From positions 1 to 64,000 of the forward strand of contig CAIPFE010000030.1 in assembly GCA_903864275.1 (NCBI GenBank): a stretch of DNA of 64,000 bases, written 5' to 3'. This DNA is from an uncultured Mucilaginibacter sp. Lineage in GTDB: Bacteria > Bacteroidota > Bacteroidia > Sphingobacteriales > Sphingobacteriaceae. A model generated the notes under the pieces. That model searched no databases. It was given only the letters and a program-made list of their open reading frames with translations, and was not told the origin of the DNA. Shown here piece by piece: positions 20,020 through 28,931 of the stretch. Position 1 is the first letter of the stretch. Every line of letters starts with the position of its first letter. The position numbers and the translations under genes are program-made.

Positions 20020-22389
20020 ATGATAAAAAACTATTTAAAAATCGCCTGGCGAAATTTGTGGAGGAATAAGTTTTTTTCCACGATCAACATACTCGGCCTG
20101 GCGTTGGGCATGGCTTGCAGTATACTTATTTTGTTGTGGGTACAAAATGAGTTGAGTGTCGATTCATTTCACGCTAACGGTCAGCGCTTATACCAGGTAA
20201 TTGAGCGGCAGTATTATGATAATAAGGAAGTTGGTCAATACGCCGTTCCTGGCGTATTGGCTAACGAAATGAAGAAGGTGTTGCCCGAAGTTGAATATGC
20301 CACAAATTTTGGTTTTAATAACGATGCCACTTTCCAGGTGGGCAACAAGATATTGAAGCTGACAGGCTCATCGGCCGATTCGGATTATTTTAAAATGTTC
20401 AGTTATCCTTTGTTGCAGGGTACAGCAAAATCAGCACTGAATACGCCGGTAAGTATAGCCATTTCGCGCAAAATGGCCGTAGATTTTTTTGGAAGCCCGC
20501 AGGCGGCAATGGGTAAGAGCATACGGTATCAAAATAATAAAAATTTTACGATTACAGCTGTTTTTGAAGATCTGCCGAAAAATGTGTCTACAAAATTTGA
20601 TTACCTTATAAACTGGGCCAATTTTTTGAAAGAAAATGATTGGGCCAAACAATGGGGTAACAACGGGCCAACGGCTTTTGTGATGTTGAGGGCCGATGCC
20701 AACCCGGCGCTGGTCGACAAAAAGATTACACGCTTTTTGGATCTTTATAATAAAGAACAAAGCAAAGCCTTCCGCGAGGAGTTAGCCCTACAGAGATTCG
20801 GTGATGTTTACCTGCATGGCGATCTGAAAGATGGAAAAATAGGCGAAGGTCGTATCGAGTATGTGAACCTGTTCAGTATAGTTGCGGTTTTTATATTGCT
20901 TATAGCCTGCATCAATTTCATGAATTTAACAACGGCCCGTTCGGTTAAGCGTGCCAGGGAAATTGGTGTGCGCAAGGTAGTCGGCGCGGTGCGAGGGGTA
21001 CTGATAAGACAATTTATTGGCGAGGCCTTAATGCTCACTTTGGTTGCCGTTGTGATATCCATTATATTGGTTTTGGTATTGCTGCCTGTTTTTAATATGG
21101 TTACGCAAAAGGAAATTTCTTATCCTTTCGGCCATCTTTCTTTTTGGTGTTGGTTACTTGCGTTAACCTTTATAACAGGTTTTTTATCAGGTAGTTATCC
21201 GGCCTTATTTTTATCCTCTTTTAGCCCGGTTAAAGTATTAAAAGGCACGGTAAAGCTTAGTACTGGTTCTGCATGGTTTCGTAAGGGGCTGGTTGTAATC
21301 CAGTTTGTGTTGTCAGCTTTTCTCATCATAGGAACAGTAGTTATTTCAAAACAGGTGGATTACATCCAGACCAAGAATTTAGGGTACGATCGCGAAAACC
21401 TCATCTACATCCCATTAGAGGGCGACCTGCCCGCCAAGTACGAAATATTTAAATCGGAAGCGTTAAGGATGCCCGGCATTCAACAGGTTACCCGCATGTC
21501 CGATCCCCCGATAAACTTTGGGAGCAGCACAGGCGGTGTTAACTGGGACGGCAAGGACCCTAATGTGAATATAGAGTTTACCCAGGTTTCGGTAGGGTAT
21601 GATTTTACAAAAACCATGAAACTGAAAATGGCTTATGGCCGCGATTTCTCCAAAGATTTTGCAACAGACTCCTCGGGCTATATGATCAATGAAAGCGCGT
21701 TGAAAAGAATTAAATATACCGACCCAATAGGAAAGCCTTTTACTATGTGGGGAAAAAAAGGAACTATAGTGGGGGTGCTGAAAGACTTTCATTTCAATTC
21801 GCTTCACGATCCTATTCAACCGCTCATCATCAGGCTACGCGAGAAGGAGGTTTACGGAAATATTTTGATCAGGACACAAGCCGGCCAAACAAAACAGGCC
21901 ATAGCTACAATGGAAAAACTCTGTAAAGAACTAAACCCCAATTTCACCTTTACATATGCCTTTACCGACGAAGAATATCAGAAGCTATATAACAACGAGC
22001 AAGTAGTAAGCAAGGTTTTCAAAGCCTTTGCATTCCTTGCAATTTTTATCTCCTGCCTGGGTCTTTTGGGCCTTGCAATGTTCACTGCCGAACAACGTAT
22101 AAAGGAAATCGGCATCCGAAAAGTCCTTGGCGCAAGTATGGCATCGTTATTTACTTTACTGTCAAAGGAATTTTTGATATTGGTAGTTATCGCCCTGTTA
22201 ATTGCCTCGCCCATTGCATGGATCGTTATGAATATATGGCTTAAAGGCTACACTTACCACACCAGTCTTGATTGGTGGGTATTTGCATTATCGGGTGTAT
22301 TATCCATACTAATAGCACTGGTAACTGTTAGTTTCCAATCAATAAAGGCTGCTTTAATGAACCCGGTGAAGAGCCTTCGGAGCGAGTAG
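20020..22389 (+). CDS. ABC permease, MacB_PCD-FtsX twice (paralogue 9)
   Basis: This 789-residue permease belongs loosely to the HLYSDFKNG subgroup, with VYLHGDLKDGKIGEGRIEY before segment 2. The coupling helices are RAREIGVRKVVGA near residue 311 and RIKEIGIRKVLGA near 693. The first half ends FSPVKVLKG and the tail NPVKSLRSE. It is 124 bases after paralogue 8. Its AATGAAC leader (19990-20018) nearly repeats those before the genes at 28932 and 54537. Near its C-terminus, WLKGYTYHTSLDWW is close to the corresponding part of paralogue 7, suggesting shared ancestry or exchange between these near neighbours. Confidence 0.92.
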   Translation: MIKNYLKIAWRNLWRNKFFSTINILGLALGMACSILILLWVQNELSVDSFHANGQRLYQVIERQYYDNKEVGQYAVPGVLANEMKKVLPEVEYATNFGFNNDATFQVGNKILKLTGSSADSDYFKMFSYPLLQGTAKSALNTPVSIAISRKMAVDFFGSPQAAMGKSIRYQNNKNFTITAVFEDLPKNVSTKFDYLINWANFLKENDWAKQWGNNGPTAFVMLRADANPALVDKKITRFLDLYNKEQSKAFREELALQRFGDVYLHGDLKDGKIGEGRIEYVNLFSIVAVFILLIACINFMNLTTARSVKRAREIGVRKVVGAVRGVLIRQFIGEALMLTLVAVVISIILVLVLLPVFNMVTQKEISYPFGHLSFWCWLLALTFITGFLSGSYPALFLSSFSPVKVLKGTVKLSTGSAWFRKGLVVIQFVLSAFLIIGTVVISKQVDYIQTKNLGYDRENLIYIPLEGDLPAKYEIFKSEALRMPGIQQVTRMSDPPINFGSSTGGVNWDGKDPNVNIEFTQVSVGYDFTKTMKLKMAYGRDFSKDFATDSSGYMINESALKRIKYTDPIGKPFTMWGKKGTIVGVLKDFHFNSLHDPIQPLIIRLREKEVYGNILIRTQAGQTKQAIATMEKLCKELNPNFTFTYAFTDEEYQKLYNNEQVVSKVFKAFAFLAIFISCLGLLGLAMFTAEQRIKEIGIRKVLGASMASLFTLLSKEFLILVVIALLIASPIAWIVMNIWLKGYTYHTSLDWWVFALSGVLSILIALVTVSFQSIKAALMNPVKSLRSE

Positions 22390-22461
22390 GCAGTTAGGAG
22401 GAGGAGTTGGCAGTTAAGAAGGTAAAAGGCGAAAGGTTGCGCGCGAGATTTAGTCTGAACG

Positions 22462-22478
22462 GTTCCCTTAGAGGGAAC
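22462..22478. repeat. Short perfect hairpin GTTCCCT-TAG-AGGGAAC
   Basis: A 7-bp stem with a 3-base loop lies in the spacer between paralogues 9 and 10. It is followed by TTAACCCGCC, the module that also follows G/C-rich hairpins in the spacers before 17520 and 46811. There is no T-run, so termination is unlikely; a processing or attenuation role is possible. Confidence 0.5.
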
Positions 22479-22524
22479 TTAACCCGCCGATAGCAATGAA
22501 CAAGTGAACTAATGAACTAACATC

Positions 22525-24909
22525 ATGATAAAAAACTATTTCAAAATCGCCTGGAGGAACCTAAGGAAGGACCGGCTGTATGCATTTATAAATATCCTTG
22601 GCCTAACCGTGGGAATCGTTAGCTGCCTGATGATTGGTATTTATATAAAGCACGAATTAAGTTACGACCGTTTTAATGCGAATGCCGACAAGACAGTACG
22701 GGTAACTATGGATTATAATTTTGGCGGCGAAACCCAAAAAATAGCGGTTACCGGCACAAAGATAGGCCCGCAATTTAAAAGAGTATTTCCGCAAGTCGTC
22801 GATTTTGTAAGGACTTATAAAAGAACGCGGATAGTTAGCTACAATAGCCAATTATTCGAAGAACAGAACTTCTTTTATGCCGAGCCTTCTTTTTTCGAAA
22901 TATTTTCGTTTAACCTGGTCAGGGGAGATGCTGGAAATGCTTTAAGTACCGATGATAAAGTAGTGATCACCGAAAGCACAGCTAAAAAATATTTTGGCCA
23001 GGAGGACCCTATCGGGAAAGTTTTAAAAGTGGGTGATAAAAACTTTATGGTTTCGGCTATCGCGGCGGATGCCCCTTCAAACTCGCAGGTACAATTTGAT
23101 TTTATCGCTCCCTTTAATGTGCTTGATGCTGCCAAAACAGAGGATTGGACTTCTGCAAACTATATCACCTACCTGCTACTTAGAAGCAAAGAAGATGTAC
23201 AGCCATTGGCAAAACAAATCATCGGCTACATGAAAGTGGTGGACAAGAACGAACTTAAAACCACGGGCAGCCAACACTTAACCTTTCATCTTGAACCGTT
23301 AACCAGCGTGCATCTACATTCAAATCTTCCGGATAGTTTTGAGCCAAACGGGAGTATAACGTATATTTATATACTGATCGTGGTTGCTGTGCTCATATTA
23401 GTGATAGCAGGTGTAAATTACGTTAACCTTTCTATCGCCCAATCAGCCGGACGTGGCGCTGAAATTGGCATACGCAAAGTGCTTGGCGCCGCCAAGCAGC
23501 AACTTTTTAAACAGTTTATCGGAGAATCAGTTTTGGTGACAGCCATTGCAGCGATATTATCCGTGGCGTTTGCATTTGTCATGCTGCCGTTCTTTAACAA
23601 CTTGTCGGGGATACAATTCCACTTTAGCGCTTTGTTTGACCCCGTTATCCTGCTTTGCTTGATAACCCTGGCTATTGTCATAGGCTTTCTAGCGGGTGCT
23701 TATCCTGCTTTATTATTGTCTAATGTTAAACTGGCCAAAATACTTAAATCGGGTTTTTCGTTTACCTCAGGGCAAAGCGTACGTCGATCATTGATCATCT
23801 TCCAGTTCATCATTTCCATTTTCCTGATTATCTCTACAGTGGTCATACTGCAGCAGTTATCGTATATCCGTAACAAGGACGTCGGCTACAATAAAAGTAA
23901 CGTAGCGGTTTTGCCCGTCGACTATAAAATGGTGCCGCAGGTTGATGCATTGAAAAAAGTGATAAGTGGCATTCCCGGGGTTGAGAGTGTCGCCTCCGCA
24001 AACAACGAGCCCGTGGATGTGAAATGGGGCGACGCTATACAAACAAAGGATGGTAAAAGTCTGACTGTAAACGCCCTGCCGATGGATGAGGATTTTATAA
24101 AAACCATGCAGCTGAAAATTGTAGCAGGCAGCGATTTTAGCCATACCGACGTTTTGGAGGTGGATACTACCCATCAATACAAAAATTTCCGCTATACTTT
24201 TATGCTGAACGAATCCGCCGCAAAAGCATTAGGGTGGACGCCTGAACAGGCCATAGGTAAAGAAATTTCGAAAAACTATCCCGGCAGGATAAAAGCGGTG
24301 GTTAAAGATTTTAATTTTAAATCATTTCACGATCCGATTGGTCCGCTGCTGATATTTTTGGATCATGATCAAACAGGTGACATATTTGTCAGAGTAAACG
24401 CTAATAACACCGCCTCAGTTATTCCCGCGATAGCAAAGCTTTGGAAGGAGCGTGTACCATCCCACCCATTTGAATACAAGTTTTTAGACGAGGATTATGA
24501 TGCCTTATACCGCACCGAACAGCGTACCGCTGGTGTGTTCACAACATTTTCTGCGCTCGCCATAGTGCTGGCTTGCCTTGGGCTGTTTGCTGTTACCGCC
24601 TTTGCGGTAATGCAGCGCACAAAAGAGATCGGCATCCGGAAAGTTTTAGGGGCGACGATAGCAAATATTATATTGCTCATTTCAAAAGATTTTTTGTGGT
24701 TGGTTATTATTGCAACAGCAATTGCCTCACCCATCGCGTGGTTTACATCCCACAAATGGCTGGAGGACTTCGCTTACCGCATAGCTATTCATTGGTGGAT
24801 ATTTATCGCCGCCGGCGCAGCTTCATTAATAGTAGCGGGCGTAACTGTAAGTGTACAGGCGTTAAGAGCAGCCCTGGCAAACCCGGTGAAAAGTTTGAGG
24901 AGCGAGTAG
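22525..24909 (+). CDS. ABC permease, MacB_PCD-FtsX twice (paralogue 10)
   Basis: This 794-residue permease is the most divergent at the ATPase-contact positions. Membrane segment 2 reads VIAGVNYVNLSIAQSAG and the first coupling helix is RGAEIGIRKVLGA (near residue 310), where the usual S/A-K/R pair before the glutamate is G-A. The motif ending the first half is NVKLAKILKS, with no proline. Segment 6 reads CLGLFAVTAFAVMQ instead of CLGLFGLAAFxxEQ. The second coupling helix, RTKEIGIRKVLGA near 698, is normal. It is the last permease before the DUF4097 gene, which has its own ECF-type promoter in the 125-base gap. Confidence 0.91.
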   Translation: MIKNYFKIAWRNLRKDRLYAFINILGLTVGIVSCLMIGIYIKHELSYDRFNANADKTVRVTMDYNFGGETQKIAVTGTKIGPQFKRVFPQVVDFVRTYKRTRIVSYNSQLFEEQNFFYAEPSFFEIFSFNLVRGDAGNALSTDDKVVITESTAKKYFGQEDPIGKVLKVGDKNFMVSAIAADAPSNSQVQFDFIAPFNVLDAAKTEDWTSANYITYLLLRSKEDVQPLAKQIIGYMKVVDKNELKTTGSQHLTFHLEPLTSVHLHSNLPDSFEPNGSITYIYILIVVAVLILVIAGVNYVNLSIAQSAGRGAEIGIRKVLGAAKQQLFKQFIGESVLVTAIAAILSVAFAFVMLPFFNNLSGIQFHFSALFDPVILLCLITLAIVIGFLAGAYPALLLSNVKLAKILKSGFSFTSGQSVRRSLIIFQFIISIFLIISTVVILQQLSYIRNKDVGYNKSNVAVLPVDYKMVPQVDALKKVISGIPGVESVASANNEPVDVKWGDAIQTKDGKSLTVNALPMDEDFIKTMQLKIVAGSDFSHTDVLEVDTTHQYKNFRYTFMLNESAAKALGWTPEQAIGKEISKNYPGRIKAVVKDFNFKSFHDPIGPLLIFLDHDQTGDIFVRVNANNTASVIPAIAKLWKERVPSHPFEYKFLDEDYDALYRTEQRTAGVFTTFSALAIVLACLGLFAVTAFAVMQRTKEIGIRKVLGATIANIILLISKDFLWLVIIATAIASPIAWFTSHKWLEDFAYRIAIHWWIFIAAGAASLIVAGVTVSVQALRAALANPVKSLRSE

Positions 24910-24983
24910 GGAGGAATTAGCAGTAAGTTAATTTTGCCACCGCCACTCCTAGCTGCCACTATTTAACTATTTTTAAAGGACAT

Positions 24984-25012
24984 GCAACGTATCGGAATAA
25001 AAGATTGTCTAT
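24984..25012 (+). promoter_or_regulatory. ECF-sigma-type promoter, GCAACG-N17-GTCTAT
   Basis: GCAACG (24984-24989) and GTCTAT (25007-25012) are 17 bases apart and 23 bases before the chosen ATG at 25035. Motif and spacing match the element at 14925-14953, so the DUF4097 gene and the permease at 14991 may share an ECF sigma factor, which is not encoded in this window. This position also argues against the upstream TTG (25005) as start, because that codon overlaps the -10. Confidence 0.55.
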
Positions 25013-25034
25013 TATAAAAACTAATAGAAAAGAA

Positions 25035-26081
25035 ATGAAAACTTACTTACTTGTATTATTTATGGTGTGCCTGGGTTGCTCTGCCTTTGCGCAGGATATC
25101 TGGAATAAAACGCCATACGAAACTAAATCACTTGCCAATGATGGCATAAAAGAGGTGTATGTTGAAACTTCAGGTGGCAGCATAAGTGTTAGCGGGGCCT
25201 CGGGAGAGGCTGCGCGGGTTGAAGTTTATGTGCACGGGAATGGCATGGGAGAGCTTTCAAGGGAGGAGATTAAAAAGCGGCTCGATAACGACTATGACGT
25301 GTTGGTTACCGTAAGCAACCACGAATTGCATGCCAAAGCAAAAAGAAAACATGAAAACGGCATAAATTGGGACTGGAGAAGACAATTGAGCATTTCCTTT
25401 AAAATATTTGTGCCAAAACAAGTTAACACTAACCTGGAAACCAGCGGCGGCAGCATCCACCTGGATAATCTATCGGGTAATGAAAAGTTTGGCACCAGCG
25501 GCGGCAGCCTTCACGTTGACGCCTTGACCGGTACTATCAAAGGCGAAACATCGGGTGGTAGTATCGAAGTATCCAATTCCGGCGACAATATCAACCTGGA
25601 AACCAGCGGCGGCAGCATTCATGCCAGTAATTGCAATGGCAAAATACATTTGGAAACGTCAGGCGGTTCATTACACCTGCAGGATCTGAAAGGCTCAATT
25701 AATGCCAATACCAGCGGCGGCAGTGTGCAGGCCAGCAGTATTGAAGGCGAGCTGATCACCGGAACATCGGGTGGCAGCGTGAATTTAACACAATTGTCAT
25801 GCGCACTCGAAGCATCCACCAGCGGCGGCAGTATGAATGTTGAAATGAACCATGTTGGTAAATATATTAAACTTGACGATAGCGGCGGCCATATCGACCT
25901 GAGGTTGCCTGCTAAACAAGGTTACGACCTTAACCTGAGCGCCAACAGGATAAGCCCATCCTCCAGCGTGAGCGATTTTACTGGCGAATGGGACAAAGAC
26001 CATGTAAAAGGCAGCATGAACGGCGGAGGCATACCCGTAAATGTAGACGCCAGCGGACATCTTAACATCAGCTTTAATTAA
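25035..26081 (+). CDS. Secreted DUF4097-type protein with 18-residue TSGGS repeats
   Basis: 348 residues from ATG 25035. The signal peptide MKTYLLVLFMVCLGCSAFAQ has a likely cut after residue 20. TSGGS occurs at residues 45, 136, 154, 172, 190, 208, 226, 244 and 262; from 136 to 262 the spacing is exactly 18 residues, and a degenerate SGGH follows at 283. Alternation of SGGSI/L with short hydrophobic strands is typical of DUF4097 and predicts a beta-helix or beta-roll, one coil per repeat. A less repetitive insert lies at about 55-130. The cellular role of the family is not established; in Bacteroidota such genes are often near ECF sigma or envelope-stress genes, which fits the promoter here. 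It is the only non-permease gene inside the array and ends in a strong terminator, so it is probably monocistronic. Confidence 0.85.
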   Translation: MKTYLLVLFMVCLGCSAFAQDIWNKTPYETKSLANDGIKEVYVETSGGSISVSGASGEAARVEVYVHGNGMGELSREEIKKRLDNDYDVLVTVSNHELHAKAKRKHENGINWDWRRQLSISFKIFVPKQVNTNLETSGGSIHLDNLSGNEKFGTSGGSLHVDALTGTIKGETSGGSIEVSNSGDNINLETSGGSIHASNCNGKIHLETSGGSLHLQDLKGSINANTSGGSVQASSIEGELITGTSGGSVNLTQLSCALEASTSGGSMNVEMNHVGKYIKLDDSGGHIDLRLPAKQGYDLNLSANRISPSSSVSDFTGEWDKDHVKGSMNGGGIPVNVDASGHLNISFN

Positions 26082-26103
26082 AAGAATAAATTTGTTATAA
26101 CAG

Positions 26104-26147
26104 GCGGCCCTGTGCATTACTTAAATGCATATAAGGGCCGCTTTTTT
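26104..26147 (+). terminator. Strong intrinsic terminator after the DUF4097 gene
   Basis: GCGGCCC (26104-26110) and GGGCCGC (26135-26141) form the outer stem, TGCATT/AATGCA extends it inside, and TTTTTT (26142-26147) follows. It lies 22 bases past the DUF4097 stop and before regulatory element copy 2, so it cleanly separates two transcription units. Confidence 0.85.
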
Positions 26148-26241
26148 GTTATACGATCACTAAATTTTTGTCAATGGAACAGGCACAAATCCTATCGACC
26201 AAAAAAATCCGAAATCGAACATCTGAAATCGAAAATCAGAC

Positions 26242-26346
26242 TGTATCATAACCGTACACTATGTGTTACGCCTGCGAACAGTAAGGATCATGCGCTAAAA
26301 ATAAGAAATTGAATATCAGATACTTATATGTTTGGTATATTTTTAA
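26242..26346 (+). promoter_or_regulatory. Composite regulatory element, copy 2
   Basis: Dyad 1, TGTATCATAACCGTACA (26242-26258), is identical to copy 1. Dyad 2 is TGTTACGCCTGCGAACA (26264-26280). Centre spacing is 22 bp. TTTGGTATATTTTTAA has its GG at 26334-26335, 54 bp past dyad 2 and 37 bp before the ATG at 26371. The spacer between dyad 2 and the box shows little similarity to copy 1. Confidence 0.65.
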
Positions 26347-26370
26347 ACCTATCATATAAAAATTCCGATC

Positions 26371-28794
26371 ATGATCAAAAACTTCGTTGTTACCGCGTGG
26401 CGTAACCTTAAAAGTAACAAGGCATTTTCCTTTATCAATATTTTTGGTTTGTCGGTAGGGCTTACCTGCTGTATGCTTATAGGCGCATATTTATTCCAGG
26501 AATTAACCTACGATACTTACCCGGCAGAGGCGAAACAAATTTACCGCGTGGGCCTGCATTCAAACGGGAACAATGCTGCTGAAGATTTCCCGAGCGTTGA
26601 CGTGGCGGTAGGGCAGGGAATTAAAACAGCGTTCCCTGAAGTACTGGGTTCTACCCGATTAACGAACCGGGGCCCCGTTTTTGTAAAATATAATAACCAG
26701 CAATTCAAAGAAAGCAAAATCGTACTTATAGATTCAAATTTCTTTCAACTATTCTCAATTCCTTTGATCGAGGGCGATGTTAAAACCGCGCTTACCGAAC
26801 CAAAGAGTATTGTTATCACCAAGGCATTCGCAACAAAATATTTTGGCAATTCGCCGGCACTCGGCAAAGCCCTGACCGTCGGGCCCGACCTGTTGAAGGT
26901 AACGGGCGTTATTGACAAAGTGCCGGAAAACTCGCATTTCCATGCCGATGCCTTTATGAGCATGGTAACCTTTGTTACGCCGAAAGCGAAGCAAACCTGG
27001 AGCAATGTTGGCTACTATACCTACATTTTGCTGGATAAAAATGCCGATCCTAAAAAATTGGAAGCTGGGTTCAAGCAATTGGTTGCAAAGTTTGTAGTGC
27101 CCGAAGTACAGCACGATATGGGCGTAAGCCTGGCCGAGGCACAGAAATCGGTAAATTCTTTCCTTTTCTTTTTAGAGCCGATAACCGATATTCATTTGCA
27201 TTCAGCAACGAAATACGAATTTGAGCCAAACGGCGATATTCATTACGTGTACATATTTGGCGCCTTAGCTATATTTATTTTATTGCTTGCCTGCATTAAT
27301 TTCACCAACCTGGCAACCGCCAGCGCCACCAAACGCTCAAAGGAAATTGGTATCCGCAAGGTCCTCGGCTCAGCGAAAAGCAAGCTGATCTCTCAGTTTC
27401 TGATCGAGTCGGTTATGCTTACTTTTTTGGCCATGCTTTTTGCAATTGGCCTTGTTTACCTGTTGCTGCCATATTTTAATGACCTTGCAGGCAAAGAGAT
27501 TACCATCGGCTTCTTTTTAAACTATAAAGCCCTAATCGTAGAAATTGCATTAACATTATTGGTTGGTTTAGTTGCGGGCGTCTACCCGGCATTTTTCTTG
27601 TCATCATTCCAGATCATCGCCATATTAAAGGGAAGCAGTGGCGCCCAGCAAGCAGGCCGCGGCGGTTTGCGTAGCAGCCTCATAGTTTTCCAGTTTGCTA
27701 TATCAACCGCATTGATCATTGCCACCTTTACAGTTTTTCAGCAACTGCATTTTATGCAGAATAAAAAGCTGGGGTACGATAAAAACCAGGTGCTGGTAAT
27801 AAACGATGCAGTTACCCTTGGCAACAATATCAAAGCCTTTAAACAGCAGCTTTTAAGCGACAACCGCGTTGTAAATGCCACTATATCAGGTAATATACCC
27901 GGGTATGAAGGTATGGGCGGCACAGAAATTTATGCCAAGGAGGTTGCAGACAAAGGTACCAATACCACCATCTCGACCTATATCTACTGGATTGAAAACT
28001 CATATATTCCTACACTGGGTATGCAGCTTGCAAAGGGCAGGAATTTTTACCCCGCCGGGCCTGCGGATTCGGCATCGGTTATTCTTAATGAAGCGGCTGT
28101 ACGCGACCTCGGTTTTGGAAATTCCGACCCCATAGGTAAAACCATTATCCGTTCTGGACAGCGCCATTACAACATTATTGGTGTGGTCAGAGACTTCAAT
28201 TATACATCCGCCAAACAGCGGGTTGCACCGTTAATGATGCTGGCGACCCAGTATAATGCAGGATCATTGATAGTAAGGATAAAAACTACAGACGTCCATC
28301 AATTAATAAATGATATAAAAAACAAATGGGATAGATATAACGGTGGTGCGCCCTTCAGCTATTCATTTCTTGACGACCAGTTCGCTTCTTTATACAGTTC
28401 AGAGCAGCGTACGGGCCGGATATTTACATCGTTCTCCATCATCGCTATTATCATCGCAAGCCTTGGCCTGTTTGGTTTGGTTGCCTTTATGGTACGTCAG
28501 CGGGTGAAAGAAATTGGTATCCGTAAAGTATTAGGCGCGTCGACCGGCAGCATCACTGCGATGCTATCAAAAGAATTTTTGCAACTGATTTTAATTGCTG
28601 CATTAATATCGTACCCGGTAACGTGGTTCGCTATGCACAAATGGCTCCAGGATTTTGCGTACCGCATCAACATCCAATGGTGGGTATTTGTGCTGGCAGG
28701 TGTAATTGCATTATTGGTGGCGGCAATTACTATCAGTTTTCAATCCATCAAAGCAGCATTGGCAAACCCGGTGAAGAGCCTTCGGTCGGAGTAG
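26371..28794 (+). CDS. ABC permease, MacB_PCD-FtsX twice (paralogue 11)
   Basis: This 807-residue permease follows regulatory element copy 2 and heads a run of six permeases ending at 41525. The end of segment 2 reads NFTNLATASATKRSKEIG: the position that splits the family into AR and AQ classes is AS here, unique in the window. The coupling helices are RSKEIGIRKVLGS near residue 322 and RVKEIGIRKVLGA near 711. The first half ends FQIIAILKG, without the proline. Segment 6 ends GLFGLVAFMVRQ. The last 30 bases of the gene are identical to those of the next permease. It has no heptamer leader; its ATG follows CATATAAAAATTCCGATC. Confidence 0.92.
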   Translation: MIKNFVVTAWRNLKSNKAFSFINIFGLSVGLTCCMLIGAYLFQELTYDTYPAEAKQIYRVGLHSNGNNAAEDFPSVDVAVGQGIKTAFPEVLGSTRLTNRGPVFVKYNNQQFKESKIVLIDSNFFQLFSIPLIEGDVKTALTEPKSIVITKAFATKYFGNSPALGKALTVGPDLLKVTGVIDKVPENSHFHADAFMSMVTFVTPKAKQTWSNVGYYTYILLDKNADPKKLEAGFKQLVAKFVVPEVQHDMGVSLAEAQKSVNSFLFFLEPITDIHLHSATKYEFEPNGDIHYVYIFGALAIFILLLACINFTNLATASATKRSKEIGIRKVLGSAKSKLISQFLIESVMLTFLAMLFAIGLVYLLLPYFNDLAGKEITIGFFLNYKALIVEIALTLLVGLVAGVYPAFFLSSFQIIAILKGSSGAQQAGRGGLRSSLIVFQFAISTALIIATFTVFQQLHFMQNKKLGYDKNQVLVINDAVTLGNNIKAFKQQLLSDNRVVNATISGNIPGYEGMGGTEIYAKEVADKGTNTTISTYIYWIENSYIPTLGMQLAKGRNFYPAGPADSASVILNEAAVRDLGFGNSDPIGKTIIRSGQRHYNIIGVVRDFNYTSAKQRVAPLMMLATQYNAGSLIVRIKTTDVHQLINDIKNKWDRYNGGAPFSYSFLDDQFASLYSSEQRTGRIFTSFSIIAIIIASLGLFGLVAFMVRQRVKEIGIRKVLGASTGSITAMLSKEFLQLILIAALISYPVTWFAMHKWLQDFAYRINIQWWVFVLAGVIALLVAAITISFQSIKAALANPVKSLRSE

Positions 28795-28795
28795 C

Positions 28796-28884
28796 GTCTG
28801 AACCCGGATTAAGCAGATTTTGCTGATTTCTCGGATTTTTGAGATCAAAAAAATCGCTGAAATCTGCTTAATCCGGGTTCAGAC
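28796..28884. repeat. Perfect 25-bp inverted repeat (palindromic dispersed element)
   Basis: The arm GTCTGAACCCGGATTAAGCA... (28796-28820) is perfectly repeated in reverse complement at 28860-28884. A 39-base loop between them contains TCTC/GAGA and GATTT/AAATC inner pairings. It starts two bases after the permease stop. Elements of this look are, to my knowledge, common dispersed palindromes in Sphingobacteriaceae genomes. A large mRNA hairpin between two co-directional permeases would be expected. Confidence 0.85.
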
Positions 28885-28899
28885 CCTAACACCAAATAA

Positions 28900-28931
28900 C
28901 TAATGAACAAGTGAACCAATGAACTGACATT
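28900..28931. repeat. AATGAAC-type leader (class B)
   Basis: AATGAACAAGTGAACCAATG-type quasi-repeats (period 7-8) run up to the ATG at 28932. The same class lies before the genes at 17520 (17482-17519), 20020 (19990-20018), 22525 (22494-22521), 31500 (31471-31499), 33995 (33957-33994), 46811 (46785-46816, running into the gene) and 54537 (54500-54536). Each unit contains ATGA, that is, an overlapping ATG and TGA. Confidence 0.7.
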
